Origin: Penicillium oxalicum
Lineage: Eukaryota > Ascomycota > Eurotiomycetes > Eurotiales > Aspergillaceae
Direction of reading: 5' to 3'
Assembly (NCBI RefSeq): GCF_001723175.1
Contig: NC_064655.1
Location: 2,914,001-2,978,000, forward strand
Length of the DNA: 64,000 nt
The notes under the pieces are model-generated. The model ran no database searches, had not been told where the DNA came from, and saw nothing but the letters and a program-made list of their open reading frames with translations. Made by a program: the position numbers and the translations under genes. This document shows positions 11,807-23,788 of the stretch, piece after piece; the first letter of the stretch is position 1; every line of letters starts with the position of its first letter.

Positions 11807-14800
11807 CGTGAAGCTGGGGTGTGAATATAGAGCGGAGGTGAGGTCAGATGATTGCATCCACCGCTGACGAGCTACTGACGCCGATGGTTCGATCTGCCGA
11901 ATTGAACGCTGAAAGACAACAGAAACGTCGTTGCTTCACCTTTTTAAGGTGAATCGACTCGATCGCGATAGACGAAAGTAGACCGGTTGCTGCCGGGAAA
12001 CTCCAGCCTTGACGTGCCCACTTCCGCGTGCTGCTCTGGGTCCGGGGTCGAGCTGGAAGATATAGCAAAGACAAAGCTAGGGCGGGTCACCCAGTTTCTG
12101 GGTGAGGGAAGAGAAAGTCGAATCTGAGAATAGACCTGAAAAGATAGAATTTACAGCGCGACGTTGAGAGGATGGCCAAGACCATGCGTCATGGTGAAAT
12201 GTTCAGGGACAACTGCTTGTTCAAGAGCACAGACGAATTATAATTGTCTGTCAGAATAACATAATGAGATACTTGCTCTACCTATTCATTGGACAGAGAT
12301 CAGCCACCCTTGTCTGAGTAATTGACATGATAGCCCTCAAATCGTCCTCGAAGCCAAGAAGAGGGCAACAAGCGAACTGGCTTAGCGCCAGAAAGCCGGA
12401 AGAAAGAGAAAAAGAAAAAGAAAAAAAGAGAAAAGGAAAGAAAGAAGGAAAAAGGAAAAATTCGCCCGCCTGAACAATTCGCCTTTCAGCGATCTGGACT
12501 GATTCGACGGGTTTAGCAGTCCCAAGAGGCTAGTCCCTTAGTCTTGACATGCTGCGGGCCATCCACGCGACTGAATAAGAATGGAGTCAGTAGTACTTCA
12601 CAAGGGTGGGAATATACCACAGAGAAAACAGACATAGAGTCCAATAAGGGTCTGTCTCGGCAGAGCCGGGTGTACTCAGCGCAGGGTCGTCATGTACCTA
12701 TGTACCGAGTCAGCCACTGGCAGCCTAGCAGGTCAGAGAATAAGTTTGTTCTGGTACCTTTGTGAATCATGGACCGAGCCCGGAGAGGAACGCGAGTCTG
12801 TCCATGTGAGTGTAGCACGGAGCGCCCGACGCCAAGTGGAGCCTGGAAAATCTTCTAGAAGGTCAATCTCGACGAGGAAGGAGGACCCGCTACCTTCCGA
12901 TCTCGAATCAAGGCGCATCTTGTTGAAATTTCTTCGTCTTGACGCAGACTAGTAGATGGGTCAAAGACCCTCGTGGCTTTTGACTAGTAAGATCTTCACG
13001 ACACCGAATCTTCACCGAATCCCTGTCACTCGAGCCCAGAGGCAAGGATAGAGCACCTTTTCTGGGAGGCCGCGGACCATTCACAAAGCACGATTGCCCG
13101 AAGAATTGCCATAGACTCGGCACCATGCAGGATGAAATACGTGTTCTTGACTCAAAATATACGGCGAAGTCGGATTGCTGGAATTCCGGCGCTGTGGTTC
13201 AAATATGTAAGTGCATACCGATTCAATGCACGTTCAGAGGGTCTCATTTGCCAACCGTGCTCACAATCCTTGCAACCCGCTTTGATCGCATGCAAGCCCA
13301 TTCCTGAAATTAATGCTGCTCTCGGCTCATAGGGAAACTCGTCGGAAACCCGTAGGAAAAGAAGCCATGGGTAAGCTTTCTGGAAGATGATGGGCTCCTC
13401 GTAGCCACAGATCAGCGTCTTGTACATAAACGCCATCGACTCGAGACACGCGACGCTACAGCTTTCCTAGAGTTGGCAGTCCGGACTTGAAGAACGGGAG
13501 GCAGGCTTGAAGACAGATTCGAGGGGAACACTCTCGAATCGCGTAGTGCACAGTTTACAAGCAAGACGAGCTTTTCATGCTCGTCCAGCTGAACCCTGAC
13601 TGCATAGAAGTACTCAAAATATGGATTGGTAGCGAGGATTCGCTGCCCAATGCAACGTTGAAGATTTACATGGCACGGGTTTTGCCACAAGTGTGGCCAA
13701 AGCGTGGAATCAGCCACAACCACGAGCGACACTGTCGAATCGACGACTTGAATAATGTATCTCAGCTGGCCTGAAATCGGCTAAGCCGAGAACAGATGAT
13801 ATTTTGATTCAATGTGCGCCACCACAATCTCTGTCCTTTGTACGAGATGATAGAAAGCTTTGCATTTTTCCCCCTCTCTTGGGGAGCGCGCAGTCGCATC
13901 CTTGGCGATTGACTGCATATGCGACTTGGCCTGTGGAACTCGGCAAATTCCGCATGCAAAAATGTCTGGTCATTTTTACAGTGCCCTCGGCCACGCGGCA
14001 AAGTCCCACCTTCAATTTCAAGTTGGATGAAACATGTCGCGTAACATTAGAGATCCACCTACCGTGGTAAGTAGGTACTGAGAATGGAGGACCCGTTGGA
14101 ATGGATAAAGGGTTCCATCACTGCCGACTGCCTAGTAGCGAGAGGCCGGCCTGCTCAAACTCGCCACACAGAAGACTCGCGATCGACGTTTACAGAATTG
14201 AGAAATTGCGTCGAGCTAAGTCTCGGAGCATTCGGGATGATTTCTTCACCCAAAATGAGAGGGATGTTGCGAGCAGTCAATTTAACAACCTCTGCGGGCA
14301 AGGACTCGAACCAACGGGATGAAGTCAGTGCACAAACGTAGAGGGCAACAAACTTCCGTGTTGGGGCGGAAGTAGCCATGGTAGTGAGTGGTTCCAGTCC
14401 CACAAACTTAAATGCACAGATGACTTGCTAACGCTGATCGTCAGCCTTTGATACTTGTGAAACGCAAAGATGTGTCTTGAATAAATATACAGGTCAAGAA
14501 CACCGAACAGGGACAGCGTCTGGTGCAGTAAGTGATCACCTCTCTCCTTTAAAACGGGATTCCACCTCCAACCACCCATGAAGTCGTATGACTGGAGGGA
14601 AATAGCGAGGACTGTGCACGGAGCCGCCAATCTCTTATTGTCTGAATTTAGGGCCTCCGTCGACTTGGCAAGGTCAGAGCATCAAAAATATCAACTGGTC
14701 CCACACTAGCAGAGGTCTCAGACGCAAGATATAGGAGTTTTCATTCAAAGTCAGGTCTCAAGGGTCGTTGTAACCATGGTTCTAGGATATGGAGATTCTT

Positions 14801-15196
14801 TGCATGTATGCGTTTAAAGACTTGATTTGTGCGCGGATCCGTAAGGCAGTGATCAAATAGGTATCCGCGAGGCAACCGTACGTGGACGTTGCAGGGCCAG
14901 TAAATGGAATGACGAGCATTACGATACGTGAGGATGAACAAGCTCTGATGCAGCAATTCTCAAATGTGGAATTTAAATATGTTTTAAGCATAACGGCATT
15001 CTTAACGGCGGAGAGAAGGAATCTTGCTTAACAAAGATGCCGCCCGTCTGTAGATGGTCTTTTTTTTTAGACTGGCGTTGTCAATACATACACATCAACC
15101 CTGACTCCGGAGATTCGGACTCGAACATCTGCACATTCACTAACCTCATGCCAGTACTTATGTTGGTTTGGGGTCGAACAAGGCGCAATGCACGCT
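11807..15196. other. Intergenic, no supported gene
   Basis: About 3.4 kb between the regulator and the sugar transporter. It has an A/G tract at 12398-12460 and only short open frames without recognisable domains. No transposon ends, tRNA or rRNA were recognised. Confidence 0.45.
12398..12460 (+). repeat. Pure purine (A/G) tract, 63 nt
   Basis: Every base from 12398 to 12460 is A or G, mostly GAAA/AAAG units. It lies about 590 nt upstream of the regulator start, so on the template strand it is a polypyrimidine stretch in that promoter. Confidence 0.85.
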
Positions 15197-17610
15197 TTAA
15201 GCATCAACTGAGTTAACACGATGGACCTTGCCAGCAATAGTCAACCGCTTTGAGTCCTCCTCGACCAGAATGACACGGTCTCCGAATGAGGCAGCAACTT
15301 CTTCCAGGGTCTTCTGCTTGGTTTCCCTGCCAAAGAGAGAAAACATCCCTGTATTAGCGATCTCGCTCGATTCAGGTTGACGGGCCAAACATAAAACGAA
15401 AAAAAGGTATACGTACGGAAAGTAAAAGTAGGCAATGACGAGGAAAAAGGTGGAGCAAGCCACAAAGACATAGTAGTAATTTTCATGGATGGTGGCGAAT
15501 GCACTGGGTCCAGCCTCGGTGACTTTGGAAGAAATAACGTCAGTGAGCATGTTTCGGGGGTCGAAGGGCCAAGAGGAGCTGGAAATCATAACATTCCATG
15601 AGATACTCACTTGCAACATTCACAATAAAGTGTGACGCCGCCGCCAACCCCATGACCTTGCTTCGCAGAGCAATGGGTAAAACTTCTGCACCATACAGCC
15701 AGGTGGTGCTGTTGAGCATACCATCTATTCAGGAGATTTTTCACATTAGTATTGCAAGATCGAGGTCCAAATTTGACCACTCTGGTCTTTCATGGAACTT
15801 GAAAACGCATAAGAAGAGCCAGCGTTCCCACTTACAGTAGCATACAACAAACAAGTAAATTCCCAAGATAGCGAAGCCCTTGCCCACTCTGTTATCGGTA
15901 TATTGAAACTCGCGCTGCATCACCGCAGCGTAGATTTCGATGAGCACGACCCCTGACAATCCAGAGAGCAACATCCTAAAAAGGCTGTCAGTAAGGTTTC
16001 TTGGGCAGTCTCATGTCATTAAGCTCATCAGGTCATCCACTTGGTGCTCCACAGTCGCACCCTAAAAAATGGGCAGAACACATACTTGCGACGGCCCCAC
16101 TGATCTGTCATGTACTTGGTGGTGATGACGTTTGAGCAAAACGCTACCGTGCCATACACCCCAGCAAGAGCGAGAATCTTGTGCGATCCAATACCAAGAG
16201 ACTTGTAAAGTGTTGCTACCAGAAATTAAGTTAACAGGGCCGACTCTCGCGTCAGGAAGTGGGATCAAGGAATCCCTACTTTGATAGTACTAAGGAGAAA
16301 GTCAAGGTCAGCATCGCTCGATGATTCGATGATGTTCCAAGCACCAGCAGTTGCTTCATTCGCAAGATTGACGTACCTGAATGACATTCACACCAGTCAG
16401 ACTAGTCATAGTTTGCACCGCAATCGACCTGTGACGCATGTCAGACTTGTAGCTTCAGGGACAGTGTCGTGTCTTTGCCATGCAGGAGAGTTGCACATGT
16501 CTCCTCAAAGAGCTTTCACGGCGGTTACGTACACCAGGACCCGATGGCGGAACAGCTTGAAGATTTCTCGATAGCTGGTAATCTCTCGTTCCATTTCGAA
16601 TTCGATTTGTGCCTGCATAGCCACGAACTCTTCTTCAACCTCGTGCAGATTGGCACCCCGACGAATGCGGGAGAATTCCTGGCGCGCCTCCTGAACCTTG
16701 CCACTGCGAATCAATTGACGGGGGGAATTTGGCATGAAAGTTGCTAAACCAATGAACATGATCACCCCCCAGGGAACCTGGATCCCAAGCGGGAGGCGCC
16801 ATTGAAGTGGACCGTAGGAGGCATAGCTACACGCGAAGCCTACCCAATTCGACATCATGGTGCCGAATGAGATACCACAGCCGGATATACCACCAATCAA
16901 GCCACGATATTGAGGCTCAGAGATCTCACTGAGGTAAATGGGAACAGTAGAGACCATTCCGCTGAGAAAAGGAGACTCAATCAATATGGAAATCGCGACA
17001 AGGAGGGGGGGTGGTTCTAGTCTGCCTTTCAGTTGACTCACCCGACTGCAAAGCCCGCGAGCGCGCGACCGGCGAGAAACATGCCAATGTTGATCGAGGC
17101 TGTCTGAATAATTGTACCGGCGGTCACGATGATACACATCAGCTGCATGAAGCGAATGCGTCCAAGTCGGTCACCGATGAAAGTCTGTGTCAGGGCCCCG
17201 CCCGCTTCGCCGGCGATGTAGACGGCCACGACCTATACAGCGCAAGGTCAGATGTAGTCTCTATCATCAACGGCAAAGTCACCATTATCACCACGACATA
17301 CAGCTCCCGTCAGTCCTGGAGACGGCTTGTGCATATAATCTATCCAACTCTGATGAGCAATAGCTGTTGTCGGTGTTAGCAGTCTCCCGGCAGCTGGACC
17401 CAAAAAAAAAAAAGAAATCAAAGTAGACGAGAAAGACCTAGTCACTCACTTGTCGTTGCGATCCCCGTGTCGAACCCCTACATTCATTTCAATCAGCGGC
17501 AACTCGAGAGAGAAACAGAACGAGCACGCTGACATGATCGAAGACCATACAAACAAAAATGTGCCGATAGCAGCAAAGAAAGCGATGCCTAGAGAGTATA
17601 GTATCGGCAT
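15197..17610 (-). CDS. MFS sugar transporter (sugar/H+ symporter family), 12 exons
   Basis: Exons from the 5' end: 17551-17610, 17450-17477, 17302-17363, 17042-17232, 16533-16961, 16377-16428, 16280-16289, 16086-16215, 15836-15975, 15611-15724, 15417-15522, 15197-15326. All phases agree and give 483 residues. Family marks are a GFDTGIATT start in helix 1, GDRLGRIRF (the G-D-R-x-G-R motif) after helix 2, a P-x-S-P-R segment (PNSPRQL), SLTGVNVIQYYQ in helix 7, DQWGRRK between helices 8 and 9, and PETKQKTLEEV at the end. The protein should sit in the plasma membrane with 12 helices and import a sugar. Exon 7 is only 10 nt (YYQ plus one base) and exon 2 only 28 nt; both are required for the conserved motifs. 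The substrate cannot be told from sequence. It lies upstream of the Zn(II)2Cys6 gene on the same strand. Confidence 0.92.
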
Positions 17611-19400
17611 CGTGTCTGGCTGGTGACAATGCACCAAAAGGTCAGGTACGTTGGTACTTTGAAAGTGATTGCAGAAGAAACGCGGAGACACCACACCGGA
17701 TGTTCAATTGTCAATTGAGCTTGCACGAAGTGAAGCACCACAAGACGCTCATGAAGGATGAAATACTTCACCAATAGGTGCTTTGCCCGGGCTTTTGCCG
17801 AGAAATCGCTTAAACCCCTTGTCACACGCCAGTTGTTGTGAGCAAGGCTGCCTTGGATTCGGAGAACCCCCGAGAATCGACCAGGAAATCTGGGGATGCG
17901 GGGGTGAGACGGGTCCTTCTGGGCCGACAAGATACGAGTGAGACGGTCCAGCGACGATCTTGGATCGTGTCAGATGTAGTCATTGGCTCGCTCCAAAGGC
18001 AATCCGCTTCAAGGCATTCCCTAGGCTGGAGGGGACCGAGCAGAGCGCTTTGTCTCAGGCATTTTTGGCTTTTGCTTGGCGTGGGGTGAGTTAGGCGTCT
18101 AGAGACCGAGTGAGTCCAGGGATATGAGTGGTATCGCTTCCCATTGCACCCTATCAATAATGAGTTGCCAGCATTCTGGAGGACAAAGAGCCTAGCCAGA
18201 TGATGTGGATACAATAAATGATGACAACTCCAGGCAAGCGTGGTCATGGGGCGGGACAAAGTTCCCAGCACAGACTTCGGGCACTCATACCCTGGTGGCG
18301 GTCCTGCTGGAGCATCTCCGAGCTTCAAGATCGAGATTGAGAAGTGACTTTCTAGATTTGGGGTCCGGACATAAATCAGGTCAAGCGGCAGACATTGACA
18401 TGAGCTCCTTGTGTGGCTCCGTCGGGCTGGCACGAGGACAACGAGTCGAAATTCCACACCGGCCAATTCACAACTAGTGTACCTAGGGATATGAAGCTCG
18501 ACACCCGTGCGCGGTTGGACATGCGTAGCTCATATTGGTTTCATTTCTTCTCTATTGCAAAAGGGTCAGTAAATAATTGACGTTGTACTACCTACACATC
18601 AGCAAATCAATATTTACATTAGCACGTCGGGTCTAGAGTCAAGCCCGATCCAGGCGGCAGCTGGGGTGCTTCACGACCAATGCGTCAAGGGACCCAAGAG
18701 CCCAGTCAGCTCGAACAGTGTACGCCGAAAGGCATGAGCCGATGCAGTGAATAGTATTCAGTGTCAGGGGCGAATCTCAATCGCAATTTCACGAGCACTT
18801 CGGGTCTTGATAGACATAGAGAAGCTTCGGGTCATCGGGTGCTGAGTCGATCTACAATGGTGACGAGAGCGGTAGAGCACTCCACGATAACGCTTATTGC
18901 CGTAAACAGCAAGCGTCGTGAAGATGTTGAAGACTACGAGATTCCCAAATCTTCCGTGGATCGGGCCTCACGCCTATTCCCCAGTAGGCCCCATGCACAT
19001 GAGGCATGACCAGGGCGGTATACTGTATGGATAAGTTGTCAATGGACATTGCCGAGCAATTTTCAAATGGTTTCTACAAGATGCGCTCTTCGACCTCTAC
19101 TTCGGGGACTTCACGCTGTGACAATGCATCCAATGCATGCCAAGCCGAAACTCAGGATTCGAGACGGAAGTCTGATCCAGGAGTGAAAATCGTACGATTG
19201 ATGCCAAAGGCGGAGAGATGACTGGGTCAAGAATAGGGTTGCAGAAGAAAGAAACTCGTATCAGGTAGTCATCGAGTTGTTTTTGAAGGTATGAATTCCT
19301 ATTTCATTTTTCCATTGCCACCGTCATATGATCCCCGCGATCAAATCGAAGAATCTGTGCAATGCAGAAAACCCAGAAGCCGAACAAGGAAATAGAACGC
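17611..19400. other. Intergenic, no supported gene
   Basis: About 1.8 kb holding the transporter promoter and the 3' flank of eL42. The antisense open frames here have no recognisable domain. Confidence 0.45.
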
Positions 19401-20418
19401 TTAGAAGACAAGAGCAGCACCCTTGGTCTTCTTGTCACCACTGCAGAAGAGAAAAATAACAGGTTAGCAAAGTTGTCCCGAGCCAGCTCCGGATGATAAT
19501 TCCGACGATGGAAGATAGACGTACCCAAGCTCGAAGTGCTTGCAGCGCTTCAGAGCGAGCTGCTTCTTGGCCTTGCAGGCAGTGCACTCAAGACGGAGGA
19601 CAACCTTCTTGGTGGTCTTGGCCTTCTTGTGGAAGACGGGCTTGGTCTGACCACCGTAACCGCTCTGCTTCCGGTCGTAACGGCGCTTACCCTGGGCGTA
19701 CAGAGAGGCCTATAATTGTGAAGTGGAAATGTCAGACCGGAACTTGTAGAGACATTAACGTAGACTGTTGGTCGAGCAGATATTGGTCGCGTGAGTGGGG
19801 TAGTCGATTTCTCACCTTGCCAGCCTTGTACTGGGTGACCTTGTGCTGGGTGTGCTTGTGGCACTCCTTGCCCTTGCAGTAGGTCCGGCGGGTTTTGGGA
19901 ATGTTGACCTGTGTGCGAATATTCCGTGAGCCAGTGTTCGCGATAAGAGGAACAGAGAGTGTGTAAATTGCGTGCGTCTCCGAGGTCTGATCGTCGAAAC
20001 TTTGCGGTCGCCCAAGATAGTGAGGTAGTCGATAGACGACGAGAATCTGTCGAGTCGTGATTTGAATACATTTCAACGGCATGCTGAGATGTGTCGATAC
20101 TTCGTGAGGTTGTATTTCTCGATGACATGGACTCCGAGTTCAATGTTGGTTCCACGGTCGCAAAACCACCACGCTCGAAATTATTTTCTCCCTCCATGAT
20201 CGTACATTTTTTCGCTGTGGTCGCAAACGCTGTGGCTCATTTCGTGGAGGGAAGGACAGAGATCGAGCAGTCGTGTCGGTCAAACGGTCGAATTCGAGCA
20301 TCAACTTTCCCGCTTCGCAATTCGCACACACAGATCCGCAGCATCGTCGCAAGGTTTCGATCGATCAAGACTTCGGGACGCAGTAAATTTGGAGCACACG
20401 ATATGACGCCCTTACCAT
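19401..20418 (-). CDS. rpl42: 60S ribosomal protein eL42 (L36a/L44)
   Basis: Four exons, 20416-20418 (the ATG alone), 19816-19908, 19525-19709 and 19401-19440, giving exactly 106 residues, the usual eL42 length. The protein starts [17 protein letters not shown] and ends TKGAALVF. It has the four zinc-ligand cysteines (two in CKGKEC, then the CTAC pair). It binds the 60S subunit near the E site. Residue 56 is Pro in GGQTKPVF, the form linked to cycloheximide sensitivity in yeasts. Intron 1 is 507 nt and splits the start codon from the rest, an arrangement common in ribosomal protein genes. No box C/D snoRNA was evident in that intron by eye. The gene is divergent from NEDD8. Confidence 0.98.
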
Positions 20419-21334
20419 TTTGACTGGGTTGCCGGATAGCGAGGTGGTGGTCGTTGGATTGTCGTTCGTCGAAGAAGAACTAACGGGACAAGTGTGGTTG
20501 TGGGATTTTCGTTCGCTTAGTGCCCTATTCGGGTCAAGCGCTAAACCGGGTTAGGCGGGAACTGAATGCTAATGGATGGGTGAGTGCCAAGACCTTGATG
20601 AGTCATCAGCGTATGACGGTCCGGCCGACCGTCCATCTGTCCAATCTTTGAGCAGACTCGATGGCACTTGTTCCTCATGGACTGATTGTACTATAATGCT
20701 TCCATCCCCACAAAGAAATCGAATCGTAGTAGCCTCAATGCTAAATTCGTCATGTATCCCTAGGATTATCCTTACTCGCTCATGGAGAAAATCTACACTT
20801 GACAGCTCTGTGACAAGCAGGCGCATGACTGGTTTGATAAGCCTAAGATCAGCCATTGAACCAATTTTTACTTCTCTTCTCGACACTAACAGTCGTTTTA
20901 ATTTGCCTTCAATGCATACAAATCAAATCAGCCCTGTCACTTCTTATCTGGGTATCTTCCTTCCGAGTGCGGTACACTCCACGGTCATTTCTTCAATATA
21001 ACAGTCATGCTTTGAGCTTTGTTGTATGTACGCACCGGACATGGTCGTAGTCTTATATTCTCCTTCTGTGGTGGCCAATCTCCGACTAAACCCTTTCGGG
21101 CATGTCAAGACCCAGCTTTAACCACTCCGGGTAAGTCCTTCTCTCCCGCGCCGAATGATCATCCGCGATCGCATTGCGTACTGTGCTTCCTTGAAGCTCT
21201 TCCCCTCCAAAACCACGATCAATTCAGTCCTCGGCACTCCTGATCAACCACACCAGTCGTTACAAAAAGCACGTTCGACTCCTCTTTGCCTTCTCTGTCC
21301 AACTTATTACGTCTCAAGGAAACCTACTGCCGCA
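20419..21334. other. Divergent promoter region of eL42 and NEDD8
   Basis: A 0.9 kb spacer. A 105-codon open frame on the minus strand (20569-20886) shows no domain I recognise and is not called as a gene. Confidence 0.5.
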
Positions 21335-21891
21335 ATGTTGATCAAGTGAGTCTCGAGGATATTTCTGACGGATCGTTCCGCTATTGCATCATCGTTGGGC
21401 CGGTAGCAGGCGCACTTGATCACTTGTACTGACCTTCCGCCTCGCCGAATAGAGTTCGTACGCTCACCGGCAAGGAGATTGAGTTGGACATCGAGCCTGA
21501 CTACAAGGTGATTTCCTCCGCTCTCACATTCCCTGCTACCAGCGCGTGAGGCAGCTTCAATATCGCGGCGCGGGGGCACATGAGCCAGCCCCACCTTGAC
21601 CTCCTACGAACAAAAGAGTCTAACGCAGAAGCCAAAAATCAGGTCTCGCGGATAAAGGAGCGTGTCGAGGAAAAGGAAGGTATTCCTCCAGTCCAGCAGC
21701 GACTGATCTATGGTGGAAAGCAAATGTACGAGGCCTCGTATACTTCCCCAATCTCGTCCTCTCCTGTGGCTCGCGCTGACCTTTGTTCTTCTTCTAGGGC
21801 CGATGACAAGACCGCTTCAGAATATAACCTGGAAGGAGGTGCCACTCTGCACCTTGTCCTTGCCCTGCGTGGTGGAAGCAACGCACTCTAG
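21335..21891 (+). CDS. rub1: NEDD8/RUB1 ubiquitin-like modifier precursor
   Basis: Four exons, 21335-21345, 21453-21507, 21643-21725 and 21798-21891, giving 80 residues. The first exon is only 11 nt. The protein begins [19 protein letters not shown] and contains [13 protein letters not shown], followed by [11 protein letters not shown]. It reaches the mature end LALRGG at residue 76. Ala at position 72 marks it as NEDD8 rather than ubiquitin, which has Arg there. A four-residue tail (SNAL) must be removed by a processing protease before conjugation. NEDD8 is attached to cullins and activates cullin-RING ubiquitin ligases. The convergent neighbour is Elongin A, itself a cullin-ligase adaptor. 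Confidence 0.97.
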
Positions 21892-22507
21892 ACCGCTTCC
21901 ACTATCCTTTCCAACTTCAAGATACCATATTCAAACATTCAGAAAACACAATCGGGCTTTAAAGTACCAGTTGCAGAGGATAGGGTTCCCGGTCTCTCCT
22001 TTCTGAGGCAACTCTTGTATCTTTGCATCGTGAAGAAGTGTAGAGACCTTGTTCAACAGGTAATTATTCGTCGCCTCCAGGACCACCCTGGCTCGTGGCT
22101 CAACGGACGGGCTGGTGATCCCCGTAAAGCAAATTTCCGATGCGGCGCATAGAGAATATTTCAGCATGCTGTTTTGTTCAATTTTTCTAGTTTGATCAGT
22201 CGGGCCTCAACAGCTGCGATTTACGTGGAAGAAAGAAACGATTCGGAGTGTATGTCCAAAGACCTGTTCGATTCCGTACCAACCTCCATAGCGAGAGATT
22301 CACCCATGTACCATCATACTGGAACCAGTTCTCCAATATGAGCCTTGCCATCCAACGCCAGCAGTATGCATTATATCCATGATTGAGAGGCAATGAACAT
22401 TTGTGCGAAAAGGGATCAGTTAGTTGCAGGGAACGGAAGTCAAAAAATGAGGATACAATCAAAGGGGGGACTCGAGAAGTGGAAGTCGAGCTGCGAGCGG
22501 CGATCCT
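21892..22507. other. Convergent 3' region between NEDD8 and Elongin A
   Basis: 616 nt containing the two 3' ends; nothing else recognised. Confidence 0.5.
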
Positions 22508-23788
22508 CTAGACAATTCGCTTTTTCTTTGGTCGAAGAAATATGTCCACTTCAGATCGCTTCCGACCGAGAGCAGGTCGAGCAGCCGGCTCAGAACCAGT
22601 ATCGCCTGGTGCAGCTGTGGGCGGACCACTGGCCCTGGTCGACTGAGGTGGCGAGGATGTTGCTTTACGTTTCGGGATAATCTTCTTGCCCGGCGAAAGA
22701 CCTTCTTTGGCCGAAGATAAAGAATGACCAGCAGTACGAGAGCGATCCGTACCTGCGCCTGAAGAAGAGGACGAAGGCAGTGGTCTAGGAGTGATCGGTT
22801 TTCCCGATGCGATCGCTCTCAATCTTGCCTCCCGATCGGCCAGAGACGACGAGCTTGGCGACTGAGCCGCTGCATGAGATGGGCCCGACGCAGTTCTACC
22901 AGGGACCGACATTCTCCCCAGCCCATTCTCGCGTTTAGGCAGAGGCGACTCCGCTGGCCGACGATGTGCCTCGATCAATGACAATGGAGCCTTTTTGACC
23001 TGCGTCGCCCGGTTGTTGAGATGCTTGGTCGGGACAGCCAACGCAGTGTTCCTCCTTTGAGGTGCGAAAATCGCCGACTTCTTCCTCGCATCCGGGGCAG
23101 ACATTGTCCCGGGACGAGAGATAGTGAGCCCTCTCGACATGATCCGTGGGCGTGAACTTCGAGCACCACGCGGAATTGAGTTCATGACCTTGGGTTGCAG
23201 TTGAGCGCGCTCGGATTTAATCCCGTCGATGGCCATTTTCAACTTCGCTGCGTCGGCATCGAGCTCCCGTTGAACTTCCGCCTGAAGATCGCAGTATATG
23301 TCGTACCAGCGATTAGACTGTTGAGGGAGATCGTAGGTTTGCCATTGTGGAATATCACGCTTGATCAACTCGAGCCAGATTTCCTGGTCTGCTTCGGCGA
23401 GGTAGGGAGAGAGGAGTTCCATTGCGTGCTATTGAGATGAAAGGGCATGATGTCAGTCCGGAATCAAGGCCTGTTTAGCAGTCGCATTGATGATAGGTAC
23501 ATATGGTGATTCAAATCATGTGGTGCAAGCGCTAGGGTTTTCTCCACGGGTTCAGAACATACTAATTTCTCCGGATTATCGACTCTCATGAGGATGGGAC
23601 GGACGAGCGCATACGGCAGGTTACCGACATCGTTTATCGCTGGATAAGAGATTCACATCAGCATTACTTTCACTGTCGCCATCCTGGCTGGAAAATCCTT
23701 CCACAGGGGTTCGGGTGTGAGAACACTCACATTTCACATGTTTAATCGCTGTAATAGTTGCCAGGTGCTTCAGTGACGGGGCAGGCAT
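22508..23788 (-). CDS. ela1: Elongin A (RNA polymerase II elongation factor SIII subunit A)
   Basis: Three exons, 23731-23788, 23563-23639 and 22508-23428, giving 351 residues. The N-terminus (MPAPSLKHLATITAIKHVK, then DVGNLPYALVRPILMRVD, then ELLSPYLAEADQEIW) matches the Elongin A domain: a BC-box-like segment followed by an F-box-like motif that binds the Elongin C/cullin module. The segment LELIKRDIPQWQ is also typical. The remainder is basic and rich in Ser, Pro and Arg, and ends in a lysine cluster (LRPKKKRIV) that could act as a nuclear signal. Known role of the family: transcription elongation and ubiquitination of stalled RNA polymerase II. The start codon choice is supported by the alignment-like match at residues 4-45. 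Confidence 0.9.

Noticed and set aside
14250..14320. GGACTCGAACC-like box resembling a tRNA B box
   Set aside because: No matching A box or cloverleaf arms at the right distance.
13150..14400. Cluster of short open frames considered as a decayed transposon
   Set aside because: No transposase or reverse transcriptase motifs, terminal repeats or target-site duplications were recognised.
19909..20415. Possible intronic snoRNA in the long first intron of eL42
   Set aside because: No box C/D pair with terminal stem was found by eye on the transcribed strand.
20569..20886. 105-codon open frame on the minus strand between eL42 and NEDD8
   Set aside because: Lies in a divergent promoter region; no domain, signal peptide or splice context.
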